From contig JBIOHP010000019.1 of the NCBI GenBank assembly GCA_044449065.1, forward strand, positions 6,951-70,950: a DNA stretch of 64,000 nt, read 5' to 3'. The number at the start of each line of letters is the position of its first letter. The stretch's first letter is position 1. Source of the DNA: JBIOHP01 sp044449065 (GTDB lineage: Bacteria > Bacteroidota > Ignavibacteria > UBA10030 > SZUA-254). The position numbers and the translations under genes were made by a program. The notes under the pieces were generated by a model. That model searched no databases, was not told the origin of the DNA, and saw only the letters and a list, made by a program, of their open reading frames with translations. Positions 16,922 to 25,944 of the stretch are shown one piece after another.

Positions 16922-18364
16922 ATGATAGAAAAAATAAAAAAATTGGAGGCAATTGCGCGCCTGCTGGAACCACGGAAAAACGAGCGCGCCGATTTGCAGA
17001 AATATGTTCTCGATTACACCGAAAACTTCCTCGATCACATTTATGAAATGCCAACATATATCCCGAGTGAAAGCCAGGCAATCGGGCTGAATGATTTTCC
17101 GATATCGGAAAACCCGCGCCCGATGGAAACGCTTATGAACCTGATACGGGACAACATCGACGGCATCGCATTGAACCCGGCGTCGGGCGGACATCTCGGA
17201 TATATTCCCGGCGGCGGTATCTACCCTTCTGCGCTGGGCGATTACCTCGCGGCAGTCACCAACCGTTTTGCCGGTATATTTTTCGCATCACCGGGCGCCG
17301 TGCGTATGGAAAATCTTCTCATCGATTGGATGGCGAAGATTGTCGGGTATCCTGCGGGTGCGGGCGGTAATCTCACGTCGGGCGGAAGCATCGCAAACCT
17401 GAGCGGAATCGTTGCAGCACGCGACGCGCATAACCTGAAAGCGAAAGATTTTGAACGATCAGTAATTTATCTCACCGAACAAGCGCACCATTCGGTCGAT
17501 AAAGCGATAAGGATTGCTGGGTTGAAAGAGTGCGTGCTTCGATATGTGCCCATGGATGCTAATTACAGGATGAACGTTGAAACGCTCGAAAAAACGGTCA
17601 TCGCAGATAAAAAGTCGGGATTGAACCCGTTCCTTCTTATTTGCGCAGCGGGCACAACCGATACGGGAGCGGTCGATCCACTTCCCGCCCTTGCCGATAT
17701 TTGCAAGCGTCATAATCTCTGGTATCATATCGATGGGGCGTACGGGGCATTCTTCGTTCTTTGCGACGAAGGGAAAAAAATATTAAACGGTATTGAGCAT
17801 TCCGATTCTCTTGTCATGGATCCGCATAAAGGATTATTTCTTCCGTACGGCACCGGCGCGGTGTTGATACGTGACAGGAAAAAACTGTTCGATTCATATT
17901 GGTACCAGGCAAATTATCTTCAGGACGCGGTCGGGGTCTCTGACGACCTTTCGCCAGCCGATCTTTCGCCCGAACTGACGAAGCATTTCCGCGGCATGCG
18001 GATGTGGCTTCCGTTGCAGCTTTTCGGCGTGGCTCCTTTCCGCGCGGCGCTTGAAGAAAAATTGCTCCTCGCGCAGTATTTTTACGAAAAGATTCAGGAG
18101 ATTGACGGTTTTGAAGTCGGACCCTTTCCCGATCTTTCCGTCGCCACGTACCGCTACATCCCGAAGAAAGGCGATCCGAATGTTTTCAACGAAAAATTGA
18201 TTAAGGAAGTCCACAAAGACGGCAGGGTATTTCTCTCCTCGACAAATCTCAACGGAAAATTTACGCTGCGGATTGCGGTGCTCTGTTTCCGCACACATCT
18301 TGATACTATCGACCTGGCGTTGGAGATGTTGCGCGAGAAGGTGAAGAAGTTAGAGCGGGGATGA
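16922..18364 (+). CDS. pyridoxal-phosphate-dependent group II decarboxylase (aromatic-amino-acid decarboxylase-like)
   Basis: A 480-residue fold-type I PLP enzyme. NLTSGGSIANLSGIVAARD (~157-175) binds the phosphate, IDGAYGAFF (~271-279) holds the Asp that contacts the pyridine nitrogen, and Lys303 in MDPHKGLFLPYGTG forms the Schiff base. The N-terminal layout with ETLMNLIRDNIDGIALNPASGGHLGYIPGGG matches aromatic-L-amino-acid/tyrosine/DOPA-decarboxylase-type proteins (core motif SGGHLGYIPGGG). The true substrate cannot be read from sequence alone. It seems monocistronic. Confidence 0.88.
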   Translation: MIEKIKKLEAIARLLEPRKNERADLQKYVLDYTENFLDHIYEMPTYIPSESQAIGLNDFPISENPRPMETLMNLIRDNIDGIALNPASGGHLGYIPGGGIYPSALGDYLAAVTNRFAGIFFASPGAVRMENLLIDWMAKIVGYPAGAGGNLTSGGSIANLSGIVAARDAHNLKAKDFERSVIYLTEQAHHSVDKAIRIAGLKECVLRYVPMDANYRMNVETLEKTVIADKKSGLNPFLLICAAGTTDTGAVDPLPALADICKRHNLWYHIDGAYGAFFVLCDEGKKILNGIEHSDSLVMDPHKGLFLPYGTGAVLIRDRKKLFDSYWYQANYLQDAVGVSDDLSPADLSPELTKHFRGMRMWLPLQLFGVAPFRAALEEKLLLAQYFYEKIQEIDGFEVGPFPDLSVATYRYIPKKGDPNVFNEKLIKEVHKDGRVFLSSTNLNGKFTLRIAVLCFRTHLDTIDLALEMLREKVKKLERG

Positions 18365-18391
18365 GGGGACCGAGGTAATACAAATGTAAGG

Positions 18392-18770
18392 GTTTTCGAT
18401 TGAAAGTCCCTAGAGCAGGTTTTGTTTTACTCCATCACACACCGTCCTTTGCATTTTAGCCCACCCCCGATAAATAATAATCGACGCTGAAATATTTACG
18501 AGCCCCTCCCTTAGAATCCGTCCTACCGGACGGGAGGGAGGGGCGACAAGCTGCACAGATTAGAAAATAAAAGCTGAAACATGGACGATTCCAGTTGAAG
18601 AGCCGTGCGATGCAGTCGGCATCGGATAACTAACGCCTCGCAAAGCCTATAAATGTTTTGTCTTATCGGGTTAAAAACGAACATAGAGATGCCGAAGGCA
18701 TCCAACGTTTCTAGAAACCATCGCCAATAGTCGAGCACGACGCCGAAGGTGTCGAACCTCTTAAAGTTGT
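18392..18770 (+). repeat. hairpin-rich intergenic unit, copy 1
   Basis: First of two diverged direct copies. Anchors shared with copy 2 (18797-19275) are ATTGAAAGTCC, CCGATAAATAATC/A, GGCATCGGATAA, and GAGATGCCGAAGG. The end of the unit is a two-hairpin block: GATGCC-GAA-GGCATC at about 18688-18702 and CGACGCC-GAA-GGTGTCG at 18738-18754. No ORF here is credible. Confidence 0.75.
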
Positions 18771-18796
18771 AGGGGGAACGAATCAAAGGTCGTAGG

Positions 18797-19275
18797 AGCT
18801 TTCAATTGAAAGTCCTTACGGGGCAGGTTCAGTTTAATCTGTTCGCACTCCTCGTGTATTCAGGAAAGCAAGCTATCGGTACCGCCCACCTCCGATAAAT
18901 AATCTTGGATACTCGAAAAACTTCCTGCCCCTCCCTGACAGGAGAGGTGACCCAGTTCCAAGTCGGGAAATAAAACTCTGAAACTTTAATGATGCTACTC
19001 GATGACCGTTCCCATCCTTGTTCGCCCTGCCTGTGTAAATAAAAGCAGGGTGAACTTTTAGGCAGGGGTTACGATGTTTTTTATCGAGTGCGTGGGCGAG
19101 CAATCGTACGATGCCGTCGGCATCGGATAAATAGCTATTCTCAAAACCCCTAAATGTTTTATCCCTTCGGGATAAAAATCGAACGGAGAGATGCCGAAGG
19201 TATCCAACATTAATAGGAGGTGTCCCTAATCACTCCGTGCGACCCCTAAGAGGTCGAATGTCTTAAGGATACGCC
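18797..19275 (+). repeat. hairpin-rich intergenic unit, copy 2
   Basis: Second copy, about 100 bases longer because of an insertion between the CCGATAAATAATC and GGCATCGGATAA anchors. The offset to copy 1 grows from 406 to ~502 bases across the unit. Its second hairpin is decayed. Together with copy 1 and the lon leader it fills the 1.16-kb gene-free stretch 18365-19529. Confidence 0.75.
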
Positions 19276-19381
19276 AAAACTAAAGACCGTTTACCTGTCA
19301 GGAATTTCCATCGCCGAAATTCCCTTGCTTCCCTGCCCCCTTCTTCGTATATTTTTAGATCATAATTCATGTTCACAATAC

Positions 19382-19401
19382 GCCCTAACCGGGCATTTTT
19401 T
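19382..19401 (+). terminator. terminator-like hairpin upstream of lon
   Basis: GCCC-TAACC-GGGC followed by ATTTTTTATT, 129 bases upstream of lon and with no plus-strand gene ending nearby. It may close a transcript from the repeat region or act in the lon leader. The stem is only 4 bp. Confidence 0.4.
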
Positions 19402-19448
19402 ATTGCTATTCTCATCGCAAAATATCAGATTCGTTTTCACGGGAACCC

Positions 19449-19460
19449 GATAACGTTATC
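19449..19460. promoter_or_regulatory. perfect 12-bp palindrome upstream of lon, possible operator
   Basis: GATAACGTTATC is its own reverse complement and lies 70 bases before the lon start codon, where a promoter would be expected. It is not a CIRCE or other operator that I recognise. A second small stem CCCGT...ACGGGTTTT at 19475-19499 follows it, directly ahead of the gene. Confidence 0.35.
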
Positions 19461-19529
19461 ATGAGAACAAGAATCCCGTTGTGTTATTCGACGGGTTTTG
19501 CAATTATCATTAGATTTTGAACTAATACA

Positions 19530-21911
19530 ATGAAACCAGAAGAAACAACATTACAGCGGCAGGGAGCCTCCACGGTTGATACTCTGCCTGCAAAATTACC
19601 CGTGCTCCCCCTCCGAGATATCGTGATCTATCCGTACATGATTTTTCCGGTTCTTGTGGGAAGAGAATCATCTCTGCGCGCAGCAAACGTCGCGGTGGAG
19701 CGCGATAAATATATTTTTTTAGCCGCGCAAAAAAACGCCGAGACCGACGAACCAACGAAAGACGATATTTATTCCGAAGGCACCGTTGCGAAAATTATCC
19801 AAACGCTGAAGCTCCCAAATGGATTGATGAAAATTCTTGTCGACGGCATTGCGCATGGAATCATCAAATCATTTATTCCGAATAAGCAGTTTCTTGAAGT
19901 TGAGATTGAGCTGGTTAAAGATGAAGAACCGGTAACGCAGGAGATCGACGCGCTTATGCGGCATGTTTCCGGATTGTTCTCCGAATATATTCACTACAAC
20001 CGGAATGTGCCCAGCGAGGTATTAGTTGCGTACGAAAATATGCGCGATCCCCGCCGTAAGCTGTATTACGTAGCGGCAAACATTACCCAAACCGTAGATA
20101 TCAAGCAAAAAATTCTTCAGCTCACGTCGATGAAAGAGCAATATTTCGAGCTCGTCCGCCTGTTGAGCGCGGAATTAGACGTTTTGAAAATAGAAAAAGA
20201 TATCGATTCGAAGGTGCACGAGAGCATTCAGAAATCGCAGCGAAAATTTCTCATTCAGGAGCAGATCAGGGTGCTTCAGGATGAGCTTGGCGATGAGGAG
20301 GCGGGTTCGCCGGAATTGGTGAAGCTGAAGAAACAGATCGATGACGCGAAAATGCCTGCCGAGGTATTGGAAAAAGCGCTTGATGAATTTTCCAAATTGA
20401 AAAAAACTCCTCCTCAATCTCCGGAATTCGGCGTCAGCAGGAATTATCTCGATTGGCTTATCGGCGTGCCGTGGCATCAGCGAACAGAAGACGATTTGAA
20501 GATTGAACATGTTCAATCAATTTTGAATGAGGATCATTTTGGTTTGGAAAAACCGAAGGAACGCATACTTGAACACATCGCAGTTCTTAATCTTGTCAAA
20601 GAGATGAAAGGACAGATACTCTGCTTTGTTGGTCCCCCCGGCGTTGGAAAAACATCGCTGGGAAAATCGATTGCGAGGGCGCTGGGTCGAAAATTTGTCC
20701 GCATCTCCCTGGGCGGCGTGCGGGACGAGGCGGAAATCCGCGGTCACCGGCGGACCTATATCGGTTCCATGCCCGGGAAAATTATTCAATCTATGAAACG
20801 CGCCGGAGTGGTGAACCCGGTCATCCTGATGGATGAAGTCGATAAAATGAATATGGATTTCCGCGGCGATCCGGCGGCGGCTCTGTTGGAAGTTCTCGAT
20901 CCCGAACAGAATATTGCGTTCAACGATCATTACCTGGATGTGGATTATGATCTTTCCCACGTGATGTTTATCACCACCGCCAATGTGCGGTATCATATCC
21001 CACTGCCGCTTCAGGATCGGATGGAAATTATCGAGCTTCCGGGTTACCTGCAATATGATAAAAAAGAAATTGCGCGACGGCATCTCATACCGAAACAACT
21101 ATCGTTTCATGGATTAAGCGATAAGGATGTTAATTTTACTGAGGGCGCTCTTGAAAAAATAATCGAACACTATACCCGTGAAGCCGGTGTGCGCAACATG
21201 GAACGCGAGATTGCGTCGGTATGCCGGAAAGTTGCCAAAGATATTGTGCTCATGACTCAATCGAATGGATCGAAACGGAAATCAAAAATTGTCACCGTCG
21301 ATGAAAAGAAAATCGAAAAATTACTTGGCGTCCCGAAATTTAGAAGCAAACACACTCACAGCGAGCGGCGGGTCGGTTCTATCGTGGGCTTAGCCTGGAC
21401 GAGTGTCGGCGGCGACATTCTCCATGTCGATGCCACAATTATGGATGGCGCTGAGAAACTGACTCTCACCGGTCAACTCGGCGATGTAATGAAAGAATCC
21501 GCCCAGGCAGCCCTTAGTTATATCCGTACCAATGCCAAGGCGCTTGGTATCTCACAGAATTTTTCCCATAAAAAAGAAATTCACATTCACCTGCCGGAGG
21601 GCGCTATTCCAAAAGATGGTCCTTCTGCCGGACTAACGATGGCAATGGCGATCATCTCAATCGCTTCCAACAGAGCCGCGCGGAGCGATATTGCTATGAC
21701 CGGCGAAATAACCCTTCGTGGCAATGTTCTCGGTATCGGCGGATTGAACGAAAAACTCATAGCCGCGCAGCGAAGTGGCATAAGGACGGTTTTGATACCG
21801 AAAGAAAACGAAAAAGATCTTTCCGAAATACCCGAAAAAGTGAAAGAAGGATTAAAAATAATCCCGATCGAAAAAATTACCGAGGCAATTCCTTATGTAT
21901 TCGGGAAATAA
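19530..21911 (+). CDS. lon: ATP-dependent Lon protease
   Basis: Cytoplasmic AAA+ serine protease for damaged and regulatory proteins. The 793 residues comprise an N-terminal substrate-binding domain (VLPLRDIVIYPYMIFPVLVGRE core at ~28-47), a coiled-coil helix (~215-300), an AAA+ module with Walker A GPPGVGKT at 368-375 and Walker B VILMDEVDKM, and the protease domain with Ser699 in KDGPSAG and Lys742 in LNEKLIAAQ. The Ser-Lys spacing of 43 equals that of E. coli Lon. The start ATG follows a long leader with two small stem-loops and a palindrome. Confidence 0.97.
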   Translation: MKPEETTLQRQGASTVDTLPAKLPVLPLRDIVIYPYMIFPVLVGRESSLRAANVAVERDKYIFLAAQKNAETDEPTKDDIYSEGTVAKIIQTLKLPNGLMKILVDGIAHGIIKSFIPNKQFLEVEIELVKDEEPVTQEIDALMRHVSGLFSEYIHYNRNVPSEVLVAYENMRDPRRKLYYVAANITQTVDIKQKILQLTSMKEQYFELVRLLSAELDVLKIEKDIDSKVHESIQKSQRKFLIQEQIRVLQDELGDEEAGSPELVKLKKQIDDAKMPAEVLEKALDEFSKLKKTPPQSPEFGVSRNYLDWLIGVPWHQRTEDDLKIEHVQSILNEDHFGLEKPKERILEHIAVLNLVKEMKGQILCFVGPPGVGKTSLGKSIARALGRKFVRISLGGVRDEAEIRGHRRTYIGSMPGKIIQSMKRAGVVNPVILMDEVDKMNMDFRGDPAAALLEVLDPEQNIAFNDHYLDVDYDLSHVMFITTANVRYHIPLPLQDRMEIIELPGYLQYDKKEIARRHLIPKQLSFHGLSDKDVNFTEGALEKIIEHYTREAGVRNMEREIASVCRKVAKDIVLMTQSNGSKRKSKIVTVDEKKIEKLLGVPKFRSKHTHSERRVGSIVGLAWTSVGGDILHVDATIMDGAEKLTLTGQLGDVMKESAQAALSYIRTNAKALGISQNFSHKKEIHIHLPEGAIPKDGPSAGLTMAMAIISIASNRAARSDIAMTGEITLRGNVLGIGGLNEKLIAAQRSGIRTVLIPKENEKDLSEIPEKVKEGLKIIPIEKITEAIPYVFGK

Positions 21912-21951
21912 CGCTTGATAGTGACCCGCGTGGTAAGTATATTGAGGGACG

Positions 21952-24111
21952 ATGAGTAAAAGATATTTCTCCATCTTGCCGATCCTTTTATTTTTCAACC
22001 TGTTTCTAAGCGGTCAATCTCTTGTTGTCTCCTCGCATTCAGATTCTGTACTGTCGCTTGAGCGGATATTTTTTAAACCTGCTCTTACCGGCTATCGACC
22101 CGGCGATCCGGATATCTCATCCGATAGCAGATTCATCTTTTATAGTCAGGATGATAGCAGCGGAAAGAATAGCCGTATCCGGATCATGAATGCCGATGGA
22201 TCGAATAACCACGCCATCAACGATTCGCTTCTCGGTGAACTCGAGTGGTCTTCTGATGGAAAAACCATTGCCTGCACCCGCGACGGAGACATTTTTTTAA
22301 CCGATACAGGATTTACAAATTTTACGCGTTTAACCAAAGATTCCCATCCATGGGGGATGCATTGGTCGCCTGACGGGAGGTGGCTCGAATTCAGCGTGCC
22401 CGAAAAAATTATGGCGCTTCCGTTTGGCAAAATGGGATTGGTACAAATTGCCGAAGCGTCCGGAAAAGATGTATCGATCCAATTCAGGGATTTCACACCT
22501 GACAGCAAACGGATTGTCTTCACAGAATGGAAACGCGGCGAGACGAAAGAATTTTTAATCCCCCAATATTTGGATAAAGAGGTGACGACGCGGACAATCA
22601 AGAATGGCAACGGCAGCACCCGCATAGGCGTTGCGCCCATTGATACCGGGAAAATCGTCTGGATAAAACTTCCCGATGAAAATAAATATTTTACCAGAGG
22701 TATCGATATTTCCCCCGACGGCAAAGCGCTTCTCATCGATCGATATGGCATTGATCGCAAAACGCGCGCGATCTTTACCGCAGATCTCGATAGCGGAAAA
22801 GCGGTTCAAATCTATGATGAAAAGGACCCGGCATGGATAGAGGGCGCCGGTTATTCCGTGCGCTGGACCCTGGATGGAAAACATATTGTTTATACCTCCG
22901 AGCGGGAAGGATGGAATCAGTTGTACATGATGGCTCCCGATGGAAAAGACACGCATCGTCTCACGCAGGGAGAATGGGAAATTCATTGGTATGCTTTTCA
23001 TCCCAATGGCAACATACTATACCTGCTTGGTAACAAGGATGATCACGCCCGGTGGCAGTTCTATTCTCTGGATCTGAATACGAAAGAACTTACCCGTATC
23101 AGCACGCGCGATGGTTCGTATGATAATCCGGTTCTTGCGAAGGATGGATCGTTTATCGTTGCAAAATATTCAGATCTCATTCAACCCGATGAGATCGTCC
23201 GTGTTCCAACTTCGCCGGCGGTTTCCTTATCAGCCAACGGAATCGATCCCGCTGATCTTGGTATGAAGAGCGGAAGAGAATCGCAATTAACGAACACCGT
23301 TCCGAAAGAATTTCACAATGTTCAATGGACAGTTCCCGAGATTGTTCATTTTAACAGCCGTGATAATAAATCGATTCCTGCTTTTATCTATAAACCGGCG
23401 CACTTTGATCCGTCAAAGAAATACCCGGTAGTTGTTTTTGTCCACGGCGCAGGGTATCTTCAGAATGTCTATCGTGCATGGAGCTATTATGATAGAGAAT
23501 TTATGTTCCATACGCGGTTGACCCAATTGGGATACGTTGTTTTTGAGGTGGAATATCGCGGCAGCGCAGGACTTGGCAGGGATTTCAGGACGGACGTTTA
23601 TATGCATCTTGGCGGGAAAGATCTTGATGACGAGGTCGACGGTCTCAATTACTTGAAAGGGCTTGGATACATCGATCCCGCCCGCGTTGGAATGTACGGG
23701 GGAAGTTATGGCGGATTCATGACGTTGATGGCGCTTTTCCGTACCGATCAATATGCCTGCGGCGCAGCGTTGAGAGCCGTCACAAACTGGGAAAATTATT
23801 ATCGGCATAATACGTGGTATACCGAATCGCGGCTCGGCAAACCGGAAGATCATCCGGAGGCATACAAGATCAGTTCCCCGATTACGTATGCCGATAGTTT
23901 AAAAAAACCGCTTTTGATTTTACACGGCGTTGTTGACGACAATGTGTTTTTTCAAGACGCCGTCCAGCTAATCGACAAATTGCAGAAATCGAAAAAGAAA
24001 TTTGAATTAATGATCTACCCGCGCGAAGCGCATTCCTTCAGCCAGCCCGAAAGTTGGTATGATGAATACTCGCGGATAGAAGAATTTTTTAATAAAAATT
24101 TGAAACCCTAA
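21952..24111 (+). CDS. secreted S9-family prolyl oligopeptidase/dipeptidyl peptidase
   Basis: A 719-residue exported serine peptidase. A signal peptide (residues 1-~22, FSILPILLFFNLFLSG core) is followed by a TolB/DPP-like beta-propeller with repeated SxDG(K/R) blades such as WSSDGKTIA, WSPDGRWL, ISPDGKALL and WTLDGKHI, then an alpha/beta-hydrolase domain. The catalytic triad is Ser585 (GGSYGG), Asp662 or 663 (VVDDNVF) and His694 (REAHSF). It lies 40 bases after lon and 10 bases before dnaX; whether these form one transcript is not shown. Confidence 0.92.
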   Translation: MSKRYFSILPILLFFNLFLSGQSLVVSSHSDSVLSLERIFFKPALTGYRPGDPDISSDSRFIFYSQDDSSGKNSRIRIMNADGSNNHAINDSLLGELEWSSDGKTIACTRDGDIFLTDTGFTNFTRLTKDSHPWGMHWSPDGRWLEFSVPEKIMALPFGKMGLVQIAEASGKDVSIQFRDFTPDSKRIVFTEWKRGETKEFLIPQYLDKEVTTRTIKNGNGSTRIGVAPIDTGKIVWIKLPDENKYFTRGIDISPDGKALLIDRYGIDRKTRAIFTADLDSGKAVQIYDEKDPAWIEGAGYSVRWTLDGKHIVYTSEREGWNQLYMMAPDGKDTHRLTQGEWEIHWYAFHPNGNILYLLGNKDDHARWQFYSLDLNTKELTRISTRDGSYDNPVLAKDGSFIVAKYSDLIQPDEIVRVPTSPAVSLSANGIDPADLGMKSGRESQLTNTVPKEFHNVQWTVPEIVHFNSRDNKSIPAFIYKPAHFDPSKKYPVVVFVHGAGYLQNVYRAWSYYDREFMFHTRLTQLGYVVFEVEYRGSAGLGRDFRTDVYMHLGGKDLDDEVDGLNYLKGLGYIDPARVGMYGGSYGGFMTLMALFRTDQYACGAALRAVTNWENYYRHNTWYTESRLGKPEDHPEAYKISSPITYADSLKKPLLILHGVVDDNVFFQDAVQLIDKLQKSKKKFELMIYPREAHSFSQPESWYDEYSRIEEFFNKNLKP

Positions 24112-24121
24112 GAACGAAACA

Positions 24122-25855
24122 ATGTCCTATATTGTAACAGCTCGTAAATGGAGGCCGTTGGTGTTCGAGGATGTCATCGGACAATCTCATGTAACCACGA
24201 CGCTCCGGAACGCCATCGCGACAAACCGGCTATCCCATGCGTATCTTTTTAGCGGACCTCGTGGAGTCGGTAAAACGACTACAGCGCGCATTCTTGCCAA
24301 AGCAATCAATTGCCTCCATCCGGCAAAAGATCGTAATCCCGATAACGAATGTGAATTATGCCAGGAAATCTCCGAGGGCAGAAGTTTAAACGTCTTTGAA
24401 ATTGACGGCGCTTCGAATCGCAGTATCGACGACATCCGGAATCTCCGTGAAGCCGTCAGGTACGCTCCGGCAAAAGGGAATTACAAAGTATACATCATCG
24501 ATGAAGTTCACATGTTGACCAAAGAGGCGTTCAACGCGTTATTGAAGACGCTTGAAGAACCTCCCGAGTCAATCCTGTTTATCTTTGCGACAACGGAAGT
24601 GTATAAAGTTCCGGCGACTATACTTTCCCGATGCCAGCGATTCGACTTCCGGCGAAATACAATAGAGGAAATGACGGAACGATTATCCTTTATCGCGGGC
24701 AAGGAGAAAATTAAAATCTCGAAAGACGCCTTGATGCTTATTGCCAAAAAGGCAGATGGTTCAATGCGCGATTGCCAGAGTATTTTCGATCAGATCATCG
24801 CCTTTTGTGGAGATAACATCGACGCTAAACAAATCCGCGAGGTGTTGAATATCGTTGACGAAGAATTATTCTTCCGCATGACCGAGATTATCAAAACAAA
24901 AGATTCCAAGGGGTGTCTCTCGCTTGTTGAAGAAATCGTCAGCCAGGGGGTTGAGTTAAAAGAATTCCTCCACGGAATGAACGAACATTTCCGCAATCTC
25001 CTAGTCGCGCGAATCTCGGGATCGACAAAACTTATTGAAACCGCCGATGTGTATAAGAAACAATACGAAAAGGAAGGTTCGGCATTCCCTGAAAATATGC
25101 TCCTGCGGTATATCCGGATCATCGATGACGCCGCTTCGGCGATAAAATATGATCCCCATCCGCGGTTTAAATTTGAAATTACCCTTCTCCTGCTGCTTAA
25201 AATAGAAAACAGTTTGGAGATATCAGAGCTTCTGAACAAACTCGGGGAAATCAAAAAAAAGCTTGACGAGTCTCCCGCCGGCGTTGGTGGAACTCCATCC
25301 ATCTTCGATGAAGGCAGACCGGCCGTTCGAGGCAGCGTGAAAGCGACTCCGCCGACATTACGCGCGGAACAAATTGTTCCTCCGTCCGGAGCTTCTGCTG
25401 AGCCGGGCGTGAAATATGTTATTCAGAAAGAGACGAAGTCTTCCGTTGTCTCCTCCACGGATGGAAAAAAGACCCAACCTGCTGGAAATATTTCACTCGA
25501 TCACATTCGTGAAAAATGGTCTCTCCTGATTGATGGCGCGAGCAAGCACAAGATCGCCCTCGGCACAATGCTGAGCGAATCCTCGCCCATCGACCTGAAA
25601 GCGGAGAAATTGAGCATCGCCTGTCCGGATGAATTTCATGTCGAATCGTTGAAACGGAATAAAGATTTTCTTCTCCAGCTCGTTCACGAAGTGTATGGCA
25701 CGAAGCTGCGGCTTGAGCTTGAAAAGGGATCAATGGATACGGATAACGATAATAATAATGGCGGTCAATCCACGGGATATAAATCGCCGGAATTGGATCA
25801 CCCCGTGATTCAAGCGCTGGTGCGTGAAGTTGGCGCCAGGCAAATCGATCCATGA
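24122..25855 (+). CDS. dnaX: DNA polymerase III subunit tau/gamma
   Basis: Clamp-loader ATPase of the replisome, 577 residues. Walker A is GPRGVGKTT (~44-52), followed by a zinc region NCLHPAK...NECELCQEI in which three cysteines are seen and one usual Cys position is Asp, Walker B VYIIDEVHML, and sensor I IFATTEVYKVP. Domain III ends near residue 365. At 25253-25261 the run AAAAAAAAG contains the heptamer A-AAA-AAG in the reading frame at Lys378-Lys380. A -1 slip there reads GCT then TGA, giving a 381-residue gamma-type product, and a hairpin begins 6 bases downstream. Beyond it, residues 381-~455 are a linker before the tau C-terminal domain. Confidence 0.96.
   Translation: MSYIVTARKWRPLVFEDVIGQSHVTTTLRNAIATNRLSHAYLFSGPRGVGKTTTARILAKAINCLHPAKDRNPDNECELCQEISEGRSLNVFEIDGASNRSIDDIRNLREAVRYAPAKGNYKVYIIDEVHMLTKEAFNALLKTLEEPPESILFIFATTEVYKVPATILSRCQRFDFRRNTIEEMTERLSFIAGKEKIKISKDALMLIAKKADGSMRDCQSIFDQIIAFCGDNIDAKQIREVLNIVDEELFFRMTEIIKTKDSKGCLSLVEEIVSQGVELKEFLHGMNEHFRNLLVARISGSTKLIETADVYKKQYEKEGSAFPENMLLRYIRIIDDAASAIKYDPHPRFKFEITLLLLLKIENSLEISELLNKLGEIKKKLDESPAGVGGTPSIFDEGRPAVRGSVKATPPTLRAEQIVPPSGASAEPGVKYVIQKETKSSVVSSTDGKKTQPAGNISLDHIREKWSLLIDGASKHKIALGTMLSESSPIDLKAEKLSIACPDEFHVESLKRNKDFLLQLVHEVYGTKLRLELEKGSMDTDNDNNNGGQSTGYKSPELDHPVIQALVREVGARQIDP
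25249..25295 (+). promoter_or_regulatory. dnaX: putative programmed -1 ribosomal frameshift signal in dnaX
   Basis: Elements seen: slippery A-AAA-AAG at 25255-25261 within an A8-G run; a 6-base spacer CTTGAC; a stem-loop with GAGT (25268-25271) pairing ACTC (25292-25295) and CCGCC (25275-25279) pairing GGTGG (25286-25290, one G-U) around a 6-base loop; and a GGGGA purine block just upstream. In the -1 frame the codons after the slip are GCT TGA. E. coli dnaX uses the same heptamer, a downstream hairpin and a stop one codon after the slip. Transcriptional slippage on the A8 run, as in Thermus dnaX, is an alternative mechanism. Confidence 0.75.
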
Positions 25856-25944
25856 TGATCTGCCTCACCATTTATCTTGATTTTATTGCTTAAATTGCTA
25901 ATATTGAATGATACAAATAAGTATTGTCATGTGTTATTTCAGGC

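Noticed and set aside
18523..19103. Short ORFs in the 18.4-19.5 kb gene-free region
   Set aside because: They cross hairpins and repeat anchors, differ between the two copies of the unit, and lack ribosome sites.
18600..19260. Recurring GATGCC hairpins as a CRISPR array
   Set aside because: Units are few, spacing is irregular, there is no exact direct repeat of 25-40 bases with uniform spacers, and no cas gene is nearby.
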